DNA of 64,000 bases from Spirochaetota bacterium (lineage in GTDB: Bacteria > Spirochaetota > UBA4802 > JAKQUI01). The notes under the pieces were generated by a model that was given only the letters and a program-made list of their open reading frames with translations, had not been told where the DNA came from and searched no databases. Every line of letters starts with the position of its first letter. The first letter of the stretch is position 1. Shown piece by piece: positions 1-8,858 of this stretch. A program made the position numbers and the translations under genes. The DNA is taken from the NCBI GenBank assembly GCA_029562645.1, contig JAKQUI010000048.1, positions 310,001-374,000 on the forward strand, in the 5' to 3' direction.

Positions 1-1184
1 GAGAGGGCGATCATCCGCTTGATGCGCACGATCTCCTCCTCTGCCTCCTTCACCTTGATGCGCTCCTCGCGCTCGGCCGCGCTCGTCTGGTCCGACGGCA
101 GAAGCGAGCTCCAGCGATAGGTGGCCGCCACGCGCACCGACCAGGTCTCCTGCCAGTTGCGGTTTCCGATGATGGGGGAATAATCGGGCGTATAGGAATT
201 CCCGAAGGTGCCGAATGGCGTCGGAATCTGCATGGTGATCGGATCGACCGCAGGCTCGTTGACCAGAAACTGCGTTCTCCCGTATCCCCCCACCAGCGTG
301 AAGGTGGGCCAGAGATAATACGAGCTATACATGTTTTTCGCGCTTCGGGCGATATCGCGCTTCAGGGAAAGCTGCACGATCTCCGGCCGATTTCGCATGG
401 CGATGTCGATCAGGCGGCGTATGGTATCGTCCATGGGGCCCTGTGGCGCCCGGAAGGAATCATCATCTAAAATCCCGCTTTGAACGGCATATTCCCCCGG
501 CGCGGCCCCCAGATGATAGTTGAACAGGTCCATGGCAACGCGGTAGTCGTTCTCCGCCTCATGGAGAAGCGGCTCCTGGCTCTTGTGCTTCACGCGCGCC
601 TGTAGGAGCTCGAATCGCGGCACGCTCCCGGTCCGGTACATGTTTCGCACGTCCTTCTCGTTCTCGCGAAGATAGACGAGCGAATCCCGCCGGAGCTTTA
701 TCATCTCCTCGGCCACAAGCAGCGAAAAATAGCTTTTAATCACGTTGTAGGTGATTTCGCTGCGCAATCGCCGCACCTCCTGGCAGGCCGCCTTGTAGGA
801 ATCTCGCGACGCCTTCAGGGAATTATAGAACACCCCCGGGTTGATCCCGAAGCGCAGCTGGACGAACCGGATGTCGTTTTGCCCGTCGGACAGGCTCATC
901 TGCCCGTTCTCCGCGCGCTGGCGGGTGAGCGAGGCCTCGGACTCGATCACCGGCATGAGCTGGCTCCAGACGCTGTTGATCTTCTCCTTGGCGATCGCGC
1001 GTCGCTGCACCGCGATCACATAGTCGTGGTTGCGCTTGAGGGCGATGGCGACCGCCTCGTCCACCGTGATTTTTTTCGGCACGGCCGGCCCCTCCTGGGC
1101 CGCCTCAATCGAAGGATCATGACCAAGAACGCACATCGACACAACCAGCGCGAGCGCACATGCGACCTTCCGCGTCGTTTCCAT
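1..1184 (-). CDS. TolC-family outer-membrane efflux protein (3' end beyond window)
   Basis: The reading frame starts at ATG 1184 and stays open to the window edge, giving about 394 residues of a protein normally 420-500 long. It begins with a short signal-like segment (METTRKVACALALVVSMCVL), then ITVDEAVAIALKRNHD, the typical first helix of outer-membrane efflux proteins. Long amphipathic helices rich in Arg, Glu and Gln follow, and a second repeat begins near DIAMRNRPEIVQLSLKRDIA. Such proteins form the trimeric outer-membrane exit duct of RND, MFS or ABC efflux pumps. The Shine-Dalgarno AGGAGGT lies inside the end of the tetR gene, whose stop is one base upstream, so the two genes are co-transcribed. 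The pump genes themselves probably follow outside the window. The C-terminus is not visible. Confidence 0.9.
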   Translation of the reverse strand, partial: METTRKVACALALVVSMCVLGHDPSIEAAQEGPAVPKKITVDEAVAIALKRNHDYVIAVQRRAIAKEKINSVWSQLMPVIESEASLTRQRAENGQMSLSDGQNDIRFVQLRFGINPGVFYNSLKASRDSYKAACQEVRRLRSEITYNVIKSYFSLLVAEEMIKLRRDSLVYLRENEKDVRNMYRTGSVPRFELLQARVKHKSQEPLLHEAENDYRVAMDLFNYHLGAAPGEYAVQSGILDDDSFRAPQGPMDDTIRRLIDIAMRNRPEIVQLSLKRDIARSAKNMYSSYYLWPTFTLVGGYGRTQFLVNEPAVDPITMQIPTPFGTFGNSYTPDYSPIIGNRNWQETWSVRVAATYRWSSLLPSDQTSAAEREERIKVKEAEEEIVRIKRMIAL

Positions 1185-1185
1185 A

Positions 1186-1815
1186 TCAGACCTCCTTCGC
1201 CTGCACGCCCATGCGCAAGGTATCGATGATCGTTTGCGTGTACTCCTCGACCGTTTCCTCGTTTTTCAAAAAATCGACGAGTCCGGAATCTCCAAGGGCG
1301 AGTCGCATGATATTGAAAAAATTGATGGCGCCCACCGTTTGAAAGAACAGGTAGTGGGGATTCACCTCGCGGATGAGTCCGCGGCGCTGGCAATCCTCGA
1401 TGATGGCGATGACCCGCGCGTGGATCGGCACGATGAGCGTCGGCAGGGCGATCTTCTTGAAGTACTTCCCGCCGCCCGATATCTCGCGGAGGATGATCCG
1501 GATCACGTCCGCGTCCAGCGAGGTGATGTATTTCACGTAATTTCGAATGCTGGCATAGAGCTCCGCCAGAGGATCATCGCCTCCGATATAGCTTTCCTCG
1601 ATGGAATCCATGATGCCCTTGAATTTATCGAACAACACGCGCTCGTAGAGCGCCTCCTTTCCGCGGAAGTGGTAATAGATCATCGCCTTGTTGATTCGCG
1701 CCTGCTTCGCGATACGGTCGATACGCGCGCCGGCGAAACCGTTGTGCGCAAACTCGCGGATTGCAGCAGAAATTATTTTTTGTTCAGTTGTGGCCTGCTC
1801 CATTCCCAACACCAT
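1186..1815 (-). CDS. TetR/AcrR-family transcriptional regulator
   Basis: A 209-residue protein of normal TetR length. The N-terminal HTH is clear: TTEQKIISAAIREFAHNGF, then the recognition-helix region RIDRIAKQARINKAMIYYHF, a classic TetR signature. The helical C-terminal half would bind a small ligand and dimerise. It is the first gene of an operon with the TolC homologue at 1-1184, one base away, so it most likely represses an efflux operon and itself. A tandem-repeat operator candidate lies just upstream (1831-1866). The start is uncertain: ATG 1815 is used here, TTG 1818 and ATG 1803 are alternatives, and none has a good Shine-Dalgarno. Confidence 0.9.
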   Translation of the reverse strand: MVLGMEQATTEQKIISAAIREFAHNGFAGARIDRIAKQARINKAMIYYHFRGKEALYERVLFDKFKGIMDSIEESYIGGDDPLAELYASIRNYVKYITSLDADVIRIILREISGGGKYFKKIALPTLIVPIHARVIAIIEDCQRRGLIREVNPHYLFFQTVGAINFFNIMRLALGDSGLVDFLKNEETVEEYTQTIIDTLRMGVQAKEV

Positions 1816-1830
1816 CAATCAAGGCACTTT

Positions 1831-1895
1831 TTAACCAACCATTTGGTTTAACTAACTATTTAGTTATATGTATGATATGAGAGGGTTTTCGTCAA
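1831..1895 (-). promoter_or_regulatory. tetR-tolC promoter with tandem operator repeats
   Basis: On the minus strand, TTGACG (1895-1890) and TACATA (1872-1867) are separated by 17 bases. Directly downstream are two 18-base direct repeats, 1831-1848 and 1848-1865 on the plus strand, reading TTAACCAACCATTTGGTT and TTAACTAACTATTTAGTT. They differ only by C/T and G/A transitions, and each contains a dyad (AACCA-TT-TGGTT at 1837-1848; TAACTA-TT-TAGTTA at 1853-1866). The site covers the predicted transcription start, which fits repression by the adjacent TetR. The repeats are seen directly; their role is inferred. Confidence 0.65.
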
Positions 1896-1905
1896 GCCAT
1901 AATGC

Positions 1906-3177
1906 CTATTTTTTTATCTTTTTTGCCGCAGGGATCACAACGATGACCTTCTCGATTGATTTCTCCGTCGCCGCATCGACGATGAACTTGCAGCCGGCAT
2001 GGCTCACCGCCTCCCCCTCTCGCGGGACATGGCCAAGAACATACATGATAAAGCCGGCGATTGTCTCGAACCCCTTCTTGTCAATCGGGACCCCGAACCG
2101 GCGCGTAAAGTAATCGATATTGAGGCTTCCGCTCAGCAAAAATCGGTTTCGCCCCAGCGACGAGATGAGCACCTGGTCGGGATGGTCGCGCGTCTGGATC
2201 TCGCCCACGATCTCCTCGGCGATGTCCTCGGGAGTGACCAGCCCCTCGACCCCGCCATACTCGTTCACGACAAAAACGATCGATTCCTCATCTTCGACCA
2301 TTTCGCGGTACAGCTGGTAGATGCGCTTGGTCCGCGGGACGTATCGTGCGCGCCGTATCAGCCCATCGAAATCCCGAGCGTCCCGACGCTGAAGCAGGTC
2401 TCGATAGTACACATACCCGATGATATTGTCCACGCGTTCCTCGTAGACGGGGATGCGGGAAAAATTCGTCCGGTCGATGAGCCCCACCAGCTGCCGGACG
2501 CTTTTTTTCCGTTCAACGGACACGATGTCGATGATCGGTATCATGATCTCCCCGGCCGTCACCTCATGAAAGCTCATGATCTCGCCCAGAAGCTCGCGCT
2601 CCAGATCGCCGATCTGTTCGTCCCTTGTTTTACGCGTGAAGAAATAATTCACCTCGTCGCGGAGGTTAAAGCGCAGCGACCTATCCGGGGTGATCCCCAT
2701 ACGGCGTTTGAGCGCCCGTGAAAACGCGAGCGCCGGCGCGCTCAACGGCCCGAGCACCCTGATAACGAGAAGCAGCGGCATCGAAAAGAACATCAGGAAG
2801 CGCTCGGCGAGGGATCGCGCCAACACCTTGGGCAGTATCTCGCAGAACACCAAAAAGACCGAGACCTGGACCGCGGAGACCGCAAGCAGCTCGCGCTCGT
2901 TGAGCAGAAACCCGCGGGCCGCAATATACGTAATAAACGACGCCGAGGCGATATTGACGATATTGTTCCCGATGAGCGTGGTCCCCAGCGCCTCCTCCAT
3001 CCGGGTGATGATGGCCAACGCCCGACGCGCGCGAGCGCTTCCGCCGTCGGCGAGCGATCGCAGCGTGATCTCGCTGGAGGAGATCATCGCCGTCTCGATC
3101 CCGGAAAAGAAAAACGAGAGCACGGCGCACGCTCCCGTCGCGACCGCGTACGGCAGATAGGCGACATCCACGGTCAT
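1906..3177 (-). CDS. CNNM/CBS-domain membrane protein (HlyC/CorC family)
   Basis: A 423-residue protein. An N-terminal DUF21/CNNM transmembrane domain opens with LSFFFSGIETAMISSSEI, followed by hydrophobic segments to about residue 140. A CBS pair comes next (MIPIIDIVSVERKKSVRQLV; SIVFVVNEYGGVEGLVTPED), then a C-terminal CorC_HlyC domain (FLLSGSLNIDYFTRRFGVP) near residues 330-410. Family members are linked to Mg2+/Co2+ homeostasis, and the old haemolysin label is probably misleading. ATG 3177 is chosen because it overlaps the stop of the upstream paralogue as ATGA and follows AAGGGGG; a longer frame to 3291 lies inside that gene. It is the second of two tandem copies at the end of a minus-strand run. 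Confidence 0.93.
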   Translation of the reverse strand: MTVDVAYLPYAVATGACAVLSFFFSGIETAMISSSEITLRSLADGGSARARRALAIITRMEEALGTTLIGNNIVNIASASFITYIAARGFLLNERELLAVSAVQVSVFLVFCEILPKVLARSLAERFLMFFSMPLLLVIRVLGPLSAPALAFSRALKRRMGITPDRSLRFNLRDEVNYFFTRKTRDEQIGDLERELLGEIMSFHEVTAGEIMIPIIDIVSVERKKSVRQLVGLIDRTNFSRIPVYEERVDNIIGYVYYRDLLQRRDARDFDGLIRRARYVPRTKRIYQLYREMVEDEESIVFVVNEYGGVEGLVTPEDIAEEIVGEIQTRDHPDQVLISSLGRNRFLLSGSLNIDYFTRRFGVPIDKKGFETIAGFIMYVLGHVPREGEAVSHAGCKFIVDAATEKSIEKVIVVIPAAKKIKK

Positions 3178-4490
3178 CGGTCCCCCTTCACGCGACGCCA
3201 GGGCCAGCGAAAAGCGAATCCCGCAGACTGATCCGCCTGGGGCTGTTTCTCGACCACCGAAACGCGCTCGACCCGGTTTCGCCGGACCCACTTCACCGCA
3301 AGTACATGGCGCGCGAGCTCCAGAGTTTCGCCGCGCCGGGGAACGTGACCCAGGCGCTCGATGATATATCCGGCAAGCGTGTCCGAATCCTCGGCCTCGA
3401 TGGACTCCCCGAAGCGTTCGTTAAACTCGTCGATCTGGAGGTCGCCCGGCACCACGGCGGTGCGTTCGTCCACCCGGCGTATTTCCTGGCGTTTGAACTC
3501 TCCCCACTGCAGGAATGCGCGGCCCATGAGCTCCGAGAGGATCCCCGAGAGGGTCACCACGCCCGCGGTGCCGCCGTATTCGTCCAGCACGATGGCCATC
3601 TGGAGCTTCTTCACCAGGAAGTCCTTGAGGAGCTCGCCGAGCTCAATCGACGAGGGGTAATGATACACCGTGTACATCAGCGAGGTGATCCGCTTCGTTC
3701 TGCGCATGCCCATGCAATAGGGCACCAGCTCGCGCGAATCGAGAATGCCGACGATGGTGTCGTAATCGCCGTCGTACACCGGCGCGCGCGGAATATTGTG
3801 CTCGAGGAAGACGGCGGCGGCCTCGTCGATCGTCGCGTGTGCGGAGATGAACACCGCGGTGTTCCGCGGAATCATCACATTGGCCGCCTCCTTGCGGGAG
3901 AAGCGGAGGACGTTCCTGATGAAATCGCCCTCCTCGCGCGATATCATCCCGTCGGACACGCCCATTTCGACGATGGTGTCCAGCTCCGCATCGCGCCGTT
4001 CCGTTTCTCCCGCCGCCCCCTGCCCGAACAGCGACACGAGGCCGTCGGTGATCATCAGCAAGAGCGCACGGAGCGGCCAGAGGAGCCGGTGCAGGAAATC
4101 GAGCAGGACCACCACCCGCCGGGCGAAGCGCACGGGGTTGGTGATCGCAAACACCTTCGGCGTGATCTCGGAGACGATGATGACGACCGGCGTCAACACC
4201 GCGATCGAGATGAAATGCCCATAGTCGCCCCAGACGGACAGAAAGAGGACGGTGGACACCTCAGACATGATCATGTTCACGAACAGGTTGCCGGTGAGGA
4301 TGGTGACGAGGATCTTCTGCGGCGACTCCATGATCGCCGCGATGAGTCGATTTCTGCCGTCGCCCGCGCTTGAGAAGCGGTGCAGATCGGAACGCCTGAG
4401 CGAGAAGAGCGCCGTCTCGGATCCGGAGAAAAAGAATGAAAGCCCCAGAAGCACGACGAGCGCCCCCACATGGACGGCGAACAGACTCAT
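3174..4490 (-). CDS. CNNM/CBS-domain membrane protein, paralogue of the next gene
   Basis: A 438-residue protein with the same architecture as its downstream neighbour. The CNNM domain starts LSFFFSGSETALFSLRRSDL and has about four hydrophobic segments. The CBS pair includes MIPRNTAVFISAHATIDEA and MAIVLDEYGGTAGVVTLSG, and a CorC_HlyC domain (AVVPGDLQIDEFNERFGES) closes it. The C-terminal tail is basic. The two paralogues are translationally coupled through a 4-base overlap, so they may work as a heteromer; that is inference. It lies 45 bases after the M23 peptidase gene in the same direction, in a cell-wall neighbourhood. ATG 4490 has no strong Shine-Dalgarno. Confidence 0.93.
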   Translation of the reverse strand: MSLFAVHVGALVVLLGLSFFFSGSETALFSLRRSDLHRFSSAGDGRNRLIAAIMESPQKILVTILTGNLFVNMIMSEVSTVLFLSVWGDYGHFISIAVLTPVVIIVSEITPKVFAITNPVRFARRVVVLLDFLHRLLWPLRALLLMITDGLVSLFGQGAAGETERRDAELDTIVEMGVSDGMISREEGDFIRNVLRFSRKEAANVMIPRNTAVFISAHATIDEAAAVFLEHNIPRAPVYDGDYDTIVGILDSRELVPYCMGMRRTKRITSLMYTVYHYPSSIELGELLKDFLVKKLQMAIVLDEYGGTAGVVTLSGILSELMGRAFLQWGEFKRQEIRRVDERTAVVPGDLQIDEFNERFGESIEAEDSDTLAGYIIERLGHVPRRGETLELARHVLAVKWVRRNRVERVSVVEKQPQADQSAGFAFRWPWRRVKGDR

Positions 4491-4535
4491 GGCGCCTGTG
4501 CTGCCGCGCGTTTCACGACCGGGACCGTCCGCCCA

Positions 4536-5423
4536 TCAGCGCGTCTCCGGGGTTTCGAGCTTCACGTTGAAGGAGATCTCTTTTTCAGCGACGTTGCCGG
4601 CATAGTCAGCGGCCGTTATCTTCACCGTGTTGATTCCGTCCGTGTAGGTCGCGTTCAACGCTTTATAGTACCCCTTCTGGTCGAATACGTCGTCGTATGT
4701 TTTACCATTGATATGCAATCCGCCCGGGCCGATGCCGATCTTCGTAAAGTCCGCCTCCACCAGCACCTTGCCGTTCAGGGCGATGATCAACCGATACACG
4801 CCGAGACGCTCGTTTCCGCGCTCGGAATCGAATATCTCGACCAGCAGCGGATAGTGCTTCGTGAGCCGGATGTTCGAATTGTTCTTGATCGGGAAGTATC
4901 GGTCCTCGATGCGCACGGCGCAATCGCCGATCACCGGGGCCTTGCCGTCCGGCCATGCCGGCAGGAGCTTGAACGGGTTCACGGACGTCCGCTCCTTCCG
5001 CATCAGGATGGAGAAATGGAGATGGCGGCCCAGCGAGCGGCCCGTATTGCCCATGATGGCGACGGGTTCGCTCTCCTCATAGAGCGCCTTGATCCGGGGA
5101 CTGTCGTCACAGTGCATGTACACCGAGTAGATGCCGCCGTCGTGCTCCAGGATACGCACGTTCCCTCCTCCCGGATAGTTGTCCAGCGGAAAGAGCGAAC
5201 GGTCCCAAGCGTACACCAAGCGGCCGCGGGCGATCGGATGCACCGCATTGGTCGGGGCGATCATGTCGATCCCGTCGTGGAGATGGTCCCAGCGTGACTC
5301 GCCGAAGGTCGAGGTGATGCGACCGTCCACGAGCGGCCAACGGAACGATGCGCAGAGAAGCTGCAACAGGATCAGGCTGAAAAGAAAGATGAATCGCGTC
5401 GCGCGCGGCAGCGGTTCGAGCAT
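4536..5423 (-). CDS. M23-family peptidase-like protein (LytM fold)
   Basis: A 295-residue protein with an N-terminal hydrophobic anchor or signal (FIFLFSLILLQLLCASF). An M23 domain follows: ITSTFGESRWDHLHDGIDM supplies the H-x(n)-D zinc ligands, and GRSLGRHLHFSI supplies the HxH motif. The rest, about residues 160-295, is a beta-rich extension ending in an Ig-like segment (AADYAGNVAEKEISFNV). M23 enzymes cut peptidoglycan cross-links in the periplasm, and some members only activate amidases. The zinc residues look intact, so activity is plausible. It lies 15 bases after the PBP1A gene, suggesting coupled wall synthesis and remodelling. ATG 5423 follows GGGGGTG; GTG 5426 is an alternative. Confidence 0.88.
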   Translation of the reverse strand: MLEPLPRATRFIFLFSLILLQLLCASFRWPLVDGRITSTFGESRWDHLHDGIDMIAPTNAVHPIARGRLVYAWDRSLFPLDNYPGGGNVRILEHDGGIYSVYMHCDDSPRIKALYEESEPVAIMGNTGRSLGRHLHFSILMRKERTSVNPFKLLPAWPDGKAPVIGDCAVRIEDRYFPIKNNSNIRLTKHYPLLVEIFDSERGNERLGVYRLIIALNGKVLVEADFTKIGIGPGGLHINGKTYDDVFDQKGYYKALNATYTDGINTVKITAADYAGNVAEKEISFNVKLETPETR

Positions 5424-5438
5424 CACCGGGCACCCCCA

Positions 5439-7784
5439 TCAGTTTGATTTCTTCGATGATTCCGGCGCATCCGTTCCTGCCCCGTCCTTGCCCTCGGCGA
5501 TCTTCGTTTTGTCGCCGCCGTGCAGCGTGCAGTATTCTCCCGGTTCGGTGCCCGCGATGAAGATCTGGTCGCGCGCGATCCGGGGGCAGGTCCCCTCCCC
5601 GCGCGGCACCAGGCCGCTGTCACGGCAGATTGACTGCCGGGTGATGCCCTCGTCCGGCGTTTTAAAATCGCCCGGCGTCTTGTCGCGGTACGCCTTCGTG
5701 ACGAAATCGACCCACACCGGCGCGGCGATGGACGCCCCGGCGCGGCCCCCGCCGAGCGAAACCGAGCCCTGCTTGTTGCCGATCCACACCGCGGTCACCA
5801 GGTCGGCCGTGTAGCCGACGAACCACGCGTCCACGTAGTTCGACGTGGTCCCGGTCTTTCCCGCGATGGGGAACGGTATCTTCCGGTGCTTTACGGTGTA
5901 GTGCGCCGTGCCGCCGTCCTCGAGGACGCCCTTGAGCATGGAGACGGTGACCGCGCACGCGGCGGGCTCGAGCAGTTTGCCCATTTTCGCCCGGCGCTCG
6001 TCGATGAGCTTTTTCATCTCCTCTTCGTTGTTCCACACGATGGTGCCGTTGTAGTCCTTCACGTAGCGGATGCCGTAGGGCGCGATATAATCGCCTCCGT
6101 TGACGATGACGGAGTGCAGCACGCAATTCTCCAGCGGCGAGACATCGTAGGTCCCCAGGGCGAGCGAGAGCGTTTTCCCGAACCGGCGGGTAAGCTCGGA
6201 CCCGTCGAGGTCCAGCCCGTTTCCCAGCATGTCGAAGATCCGGTCGTAGCCGGTTTTATTGAGCACCTTCACGGCCACCACGTTGATCGATTTCGCGAGC
6301 GCCTCTCGGGCGATGATCTTCCCGAGATAATTGCCGTCGTAGTTCCGCGGCGAGTACTTGCCGCGGAAGGTCGTCTTTTCGTCCACCAACACCGTCGAGG
6401 GCGTGATATCGCGGTTCTCGATCGCCGCGGCGTACACGACCGGCTTGAACGATGAGCCCGGCTGGCGCTGCATCTGCGAGGCATTGTCGAACTGGTTGGC
6501 CGAGGTGAATTCGTAACCGCCGACGTATGCGAGCATCTCGCCCGTATACGGATCGATGGCCACGAGCGCCCCTTCCACGTTCCGGGCCTTGTTGATTTCC
6601 TGCTCGTAGCGGGTCGGGTCCTTCAACCGGCGCGCCACCCGAAGATGATAGTCGCGCTGCCGGGACACGCCCGTCCGAAGCGCGTGGAGCGCGGCGTCCT
6701 GCATGGTGGCGTCCACCGTCGTGTACACGGTGAGGCCGCCCTTCTTGACCACGTCCTCGCCCCATTTCTCGACGAGCTTCCGCCGGATCTGCTCGTTGAA
6801 GAACGGCGAGCGGTTCACGCGATAGGTGCTGTACACGAAGCTGCCGATGAGCGAGCTCTTCGCGCGCTTCTTCTCGTCGAAGGCGACCTCCCATTTTTCG
6901 AGGAAGCGCTTGTACTGGTACTCGGCGCGCGCCTGGTTGACATACCCGGCGTCCACCAGCGACTTCATGATGCGATGGGTTTTTTTCACGGAGTTGTCGA
7001 GATTGTACAACGGCGAATACAGCCCCGGATTGGAGATGGTCGCGACGATCATGGCGCATTCCACGTCATTGAGCTCGTTCACGGATTTCCCGAAGTACAT
7101 CTTCGCCGTCGACTCGACCCCGTAGACCCCCTTCCCGAAATTTATCAGGTTGAGGTACATCGACATGATGTCGTCCTTGTCGTAGCGCTTCTCGATCTCG
7201 TGGGCGCAGAAGGTCTCGTATATCTTCCGCTTGATGCTGCGGTCCATGTCGGTAAAGAGCACCTTCGCCAGCTGTTGGGTGATGGTGCTGCCCCCCTGCA
7301 CAACGCGCAGGTGCAGGAGATTGTTCACAAAGGCGCGGAAGATGCCCTTGTAACTCACGCCGCGATGGTTCCGGAAATCGCGGTCCTCGCTCGCGATCAC
7401 CGCCTTCACGAGGATGGGCGGAATGAAGCCGAACGGCACGATCTCGCGCTTCTGCTCGAAGAACTCGCCGATGATCTCGTCGTTGCGGTCGTAGATGCGC
7501 GTGGGGATGTCCACCACCTTCGCCTCGAGGTCCACCTCGCTGGAATTGAACGAGGTGCCGGCCTTGAGCTCCTCGGTCCGCTCGATGAGCCGCTTGTACC
7601 GGCTGAGCTTCGACAGCGCGGCGTCGCGGTCGCTCCGCCACGCTCCGTAGATGACGCCCACATAGGCGCCGAAGAGCACGAAGAGTATCACCGGCACATA
7701 GATGAAAACGATCTTCTTGTGAGCGCCCACCCAGTCCTTCACCTCCAACGCAATTGACACCGCACGATCGAATATCTGTCGCAT
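5439..7784 (-). CDS. Bifunctional penicillin-binding protein 1A
   Basis: A 781-residue class A PBP. A single N-terminal membrane anchor (about residues 24-47) precedes a GT51 glycosyltransferase domain with the catalytic Glu in VIASEDRDFRNHRG (E133) and GGSTITQQLAK. The transpeptidase domain has the active-site serine in QPGSSFKPVVYAAA, the SxN motif in AKSINVVAVKV and KTGT in IAGKTGTTSNYVDAWF. It polymerises and cross-links peptidoglycan on the outer face of the inner membrane. The Ser/Lys-rich tail is probably disordered. It lies between rlmN (3 bases) and the M23 gene in one transcriptional run. Confidence 0.97.
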   Translation of the reverse strand: MRQIFDRAVSIALEVKDWVGAHKKIVFIYVPVILFVLFGAYVGVIYGAWRSDRDAALSKLSRYKRLIERTEELKAGTSFNSSEVDLEAKVVDIPTRIYDRNDEIIGEFFEQKREIVPFGFIPPILVKAVIASEDRDFRNHRGVSYKGIFRAFVNNLLHLRVVQGGSTITQQLAKVLFTDMDRSIKRKIYETFCAHEIEKRYDKDDIMSMYLNLINFGKGVYGVESTAKMYFGKSVNELNDVECAMIVATISNPGLYSPLYNLDNSVKKTHRIMKSLVDAGYVNQARAEYQYKRFLEKWEVAFDEKKRAKSSLIGSFVYSTYRVNRSPFFNEQIRRKLVEKWGEDVVKKGGLTVYTTVDATMQDAALHALRTGVSRQRDYHLRVARRLKDPTRYEQEINKARNVEGALVAIDPYTGEMLAYVGGYEFTSANQFDNASQMQRQPGSSFKPVVYAAAIENRDITPSTVLVDEKTTFRGKYSPRNYDGNYLGKIIAREALAKSINVVAVKVLNKTGYDRIFDMLGNGLDLDGSELTRRFGKTLSLALGTYDVSPLENCVLHSVIVNGGDYIAPYGIRYVKDYNGTIVWNNEEEMKKLIDERRAKMGKLLEPAACAVTVSMLKGVLEDGGTAHYTVKHRKIPFPIAGKTGTTSNYVDAWFVGYTADLVTAVWIGNKQGSVSLGGGRAGASIAAPVWVDFVTKAYRDKTPGDFKTPDEGITRQSICRDSGLVPRGEGTCPRIARDQIFIAGTEPGEYCTLHGGDKTKIAEGKDGAGTDAPESSKKSN

Positions 7785-7787
7785 TCC

Positions 7788-8834
7788 CTAACCCGCAATT
7801 TGTTGATGATACCGCGCCCCGGAGAGCTGCCCGCAGGCGCCCGCGATATCGGACCCGAAACTCTTGCGCACCGTAACGGGGACGTTCATGATCTCCAGCT
7901 CCGTGACGAAGCGCGCGATCTCAACTTCCGTCGGCGCCTCCGCACCCGACGCTCCCGGGTTGAGCGGGATCAGATTGAGCTTGATCCACGATGCGCGAAA
8001 GAGCGACTTGAGCCGGCGCGCATCATCGGCGCCGATATTGTCCTTCCGCATCACATATTCGAGCGTCACGCGGTTACGCGACGCCGGCGCCTTTTCGTCC
8101 AGCAGACGGCTGATCCCGGCGATCGGATACGCGCCCTCCACCGGCATGTTCCGCCGGCGCGCCTCGGGCAGCGTATCGTTCAGGGATATCGCGAGATTGT
8201 AGGGACGCCGCTCGTCGATGTATCGCTCGATCGCCGGCGTGATGCCGCAGGTCGATATCGTGATCCTGCGCACCGACACGTGAAAACCGAAGCTGTAGTT
8301 GATGATCGCGGCCGCCTTCATCACCGCATCGTAATTCAAGAGCGGCTCGCCCATCCCCATGAACACCACATTGTGGTTGATGAGTCCCGAGATGCGGCGC
8401 ACCTGGCAGATCTGGTCCACGATCTCCCCGGTTGTCAGGTTCCGCACAAAACCCATCCGCGCCGTGCTGCAGAACGCGCAGCCCATCGCGCACCCCACCT
8501 GGCTCGAAATGCACTCGGTGAGCCGGCCGCCGTCATCACCGTCGCGCTTGATGAGGACGGACTCGATGAAATTCCCGTCGCTGGTTCGAAAGAGATACTT
8601 CTCGGTTCCGTCGATGGCGGAGACGAGCCGGTCCTCGAGCGCGAGCGCATTAATTTCAAACTCCGCGTCGAGCCGCGCGCGCAGGACCTTCGAGAAGGTT
8701 GTCATCTCCGCGAAAGAGGCGACGTTCTTCTCGTACAGCCACACGAAGAGCTGGCGCGCGCGAAAGGGCTTTTCGCCCCACTCGGCGAACAGCGCCTCCG
8801 CATCCTCGAGAGATAGGTCCTTGATGCACGTCAT
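7788..8834 (-). CDS. rlmN: 23S rRNA (adenine2503-C2)-methyltransferase / tRNA A37 methyltransferase
   Basis: A 348-residue radical-SAM enzyme of typical RlmN length. The CxxxCxxC iron-sulfur motif is in GCAMGCAFCSTARMGF. The N-terminal accessory domain (FRARQLFVWLYEKN) and the C-terminal methyl-carrying cysteine region (VTVRKSFGSDIAGACGQL) are both present. The enzyme methylates C2 of A2503 in 23S rRNA and, in several species, A37 of tRNAs by a methyl-Cys mechanism. It sits between the PP2C gene (24 bases upstream) and PBP1A (3 bases downstream). Confidence 0.96.
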   Translation of the reverse strand: MTCIKDLSLEDAEALFAEWGEKPFRARQLFVWLYEKNVASFAEMTTFSKVLRARLDAEFEINALALEDRLVSAIDGTEKYLFRTSDGNFIESVLIKRDGDDGGRLTECISSQVGCAMGCAFCSTARMGFVRNLTTGEIVDQICQVRRISGLINHNVVFMGMGEPLLNYDAVMKAAAIINYSFGFHVSVRRITISTCGITPAIERYIDERRPYNLAISLNDTLPEARRRNMPVEGAYPIAGISRLLDEKAPASRNRVTLEYVMRKDNIGADDARRLKSLFRASWIKLNLIPLNPGASGAEAPTEVEIARFVTELEIMNVPVTVRKSFGSDIAGACGQLSGARYHQQIAG

Positions 8835-8858
8835 GTCCGGGAACCCCGCGAAGCCGCC

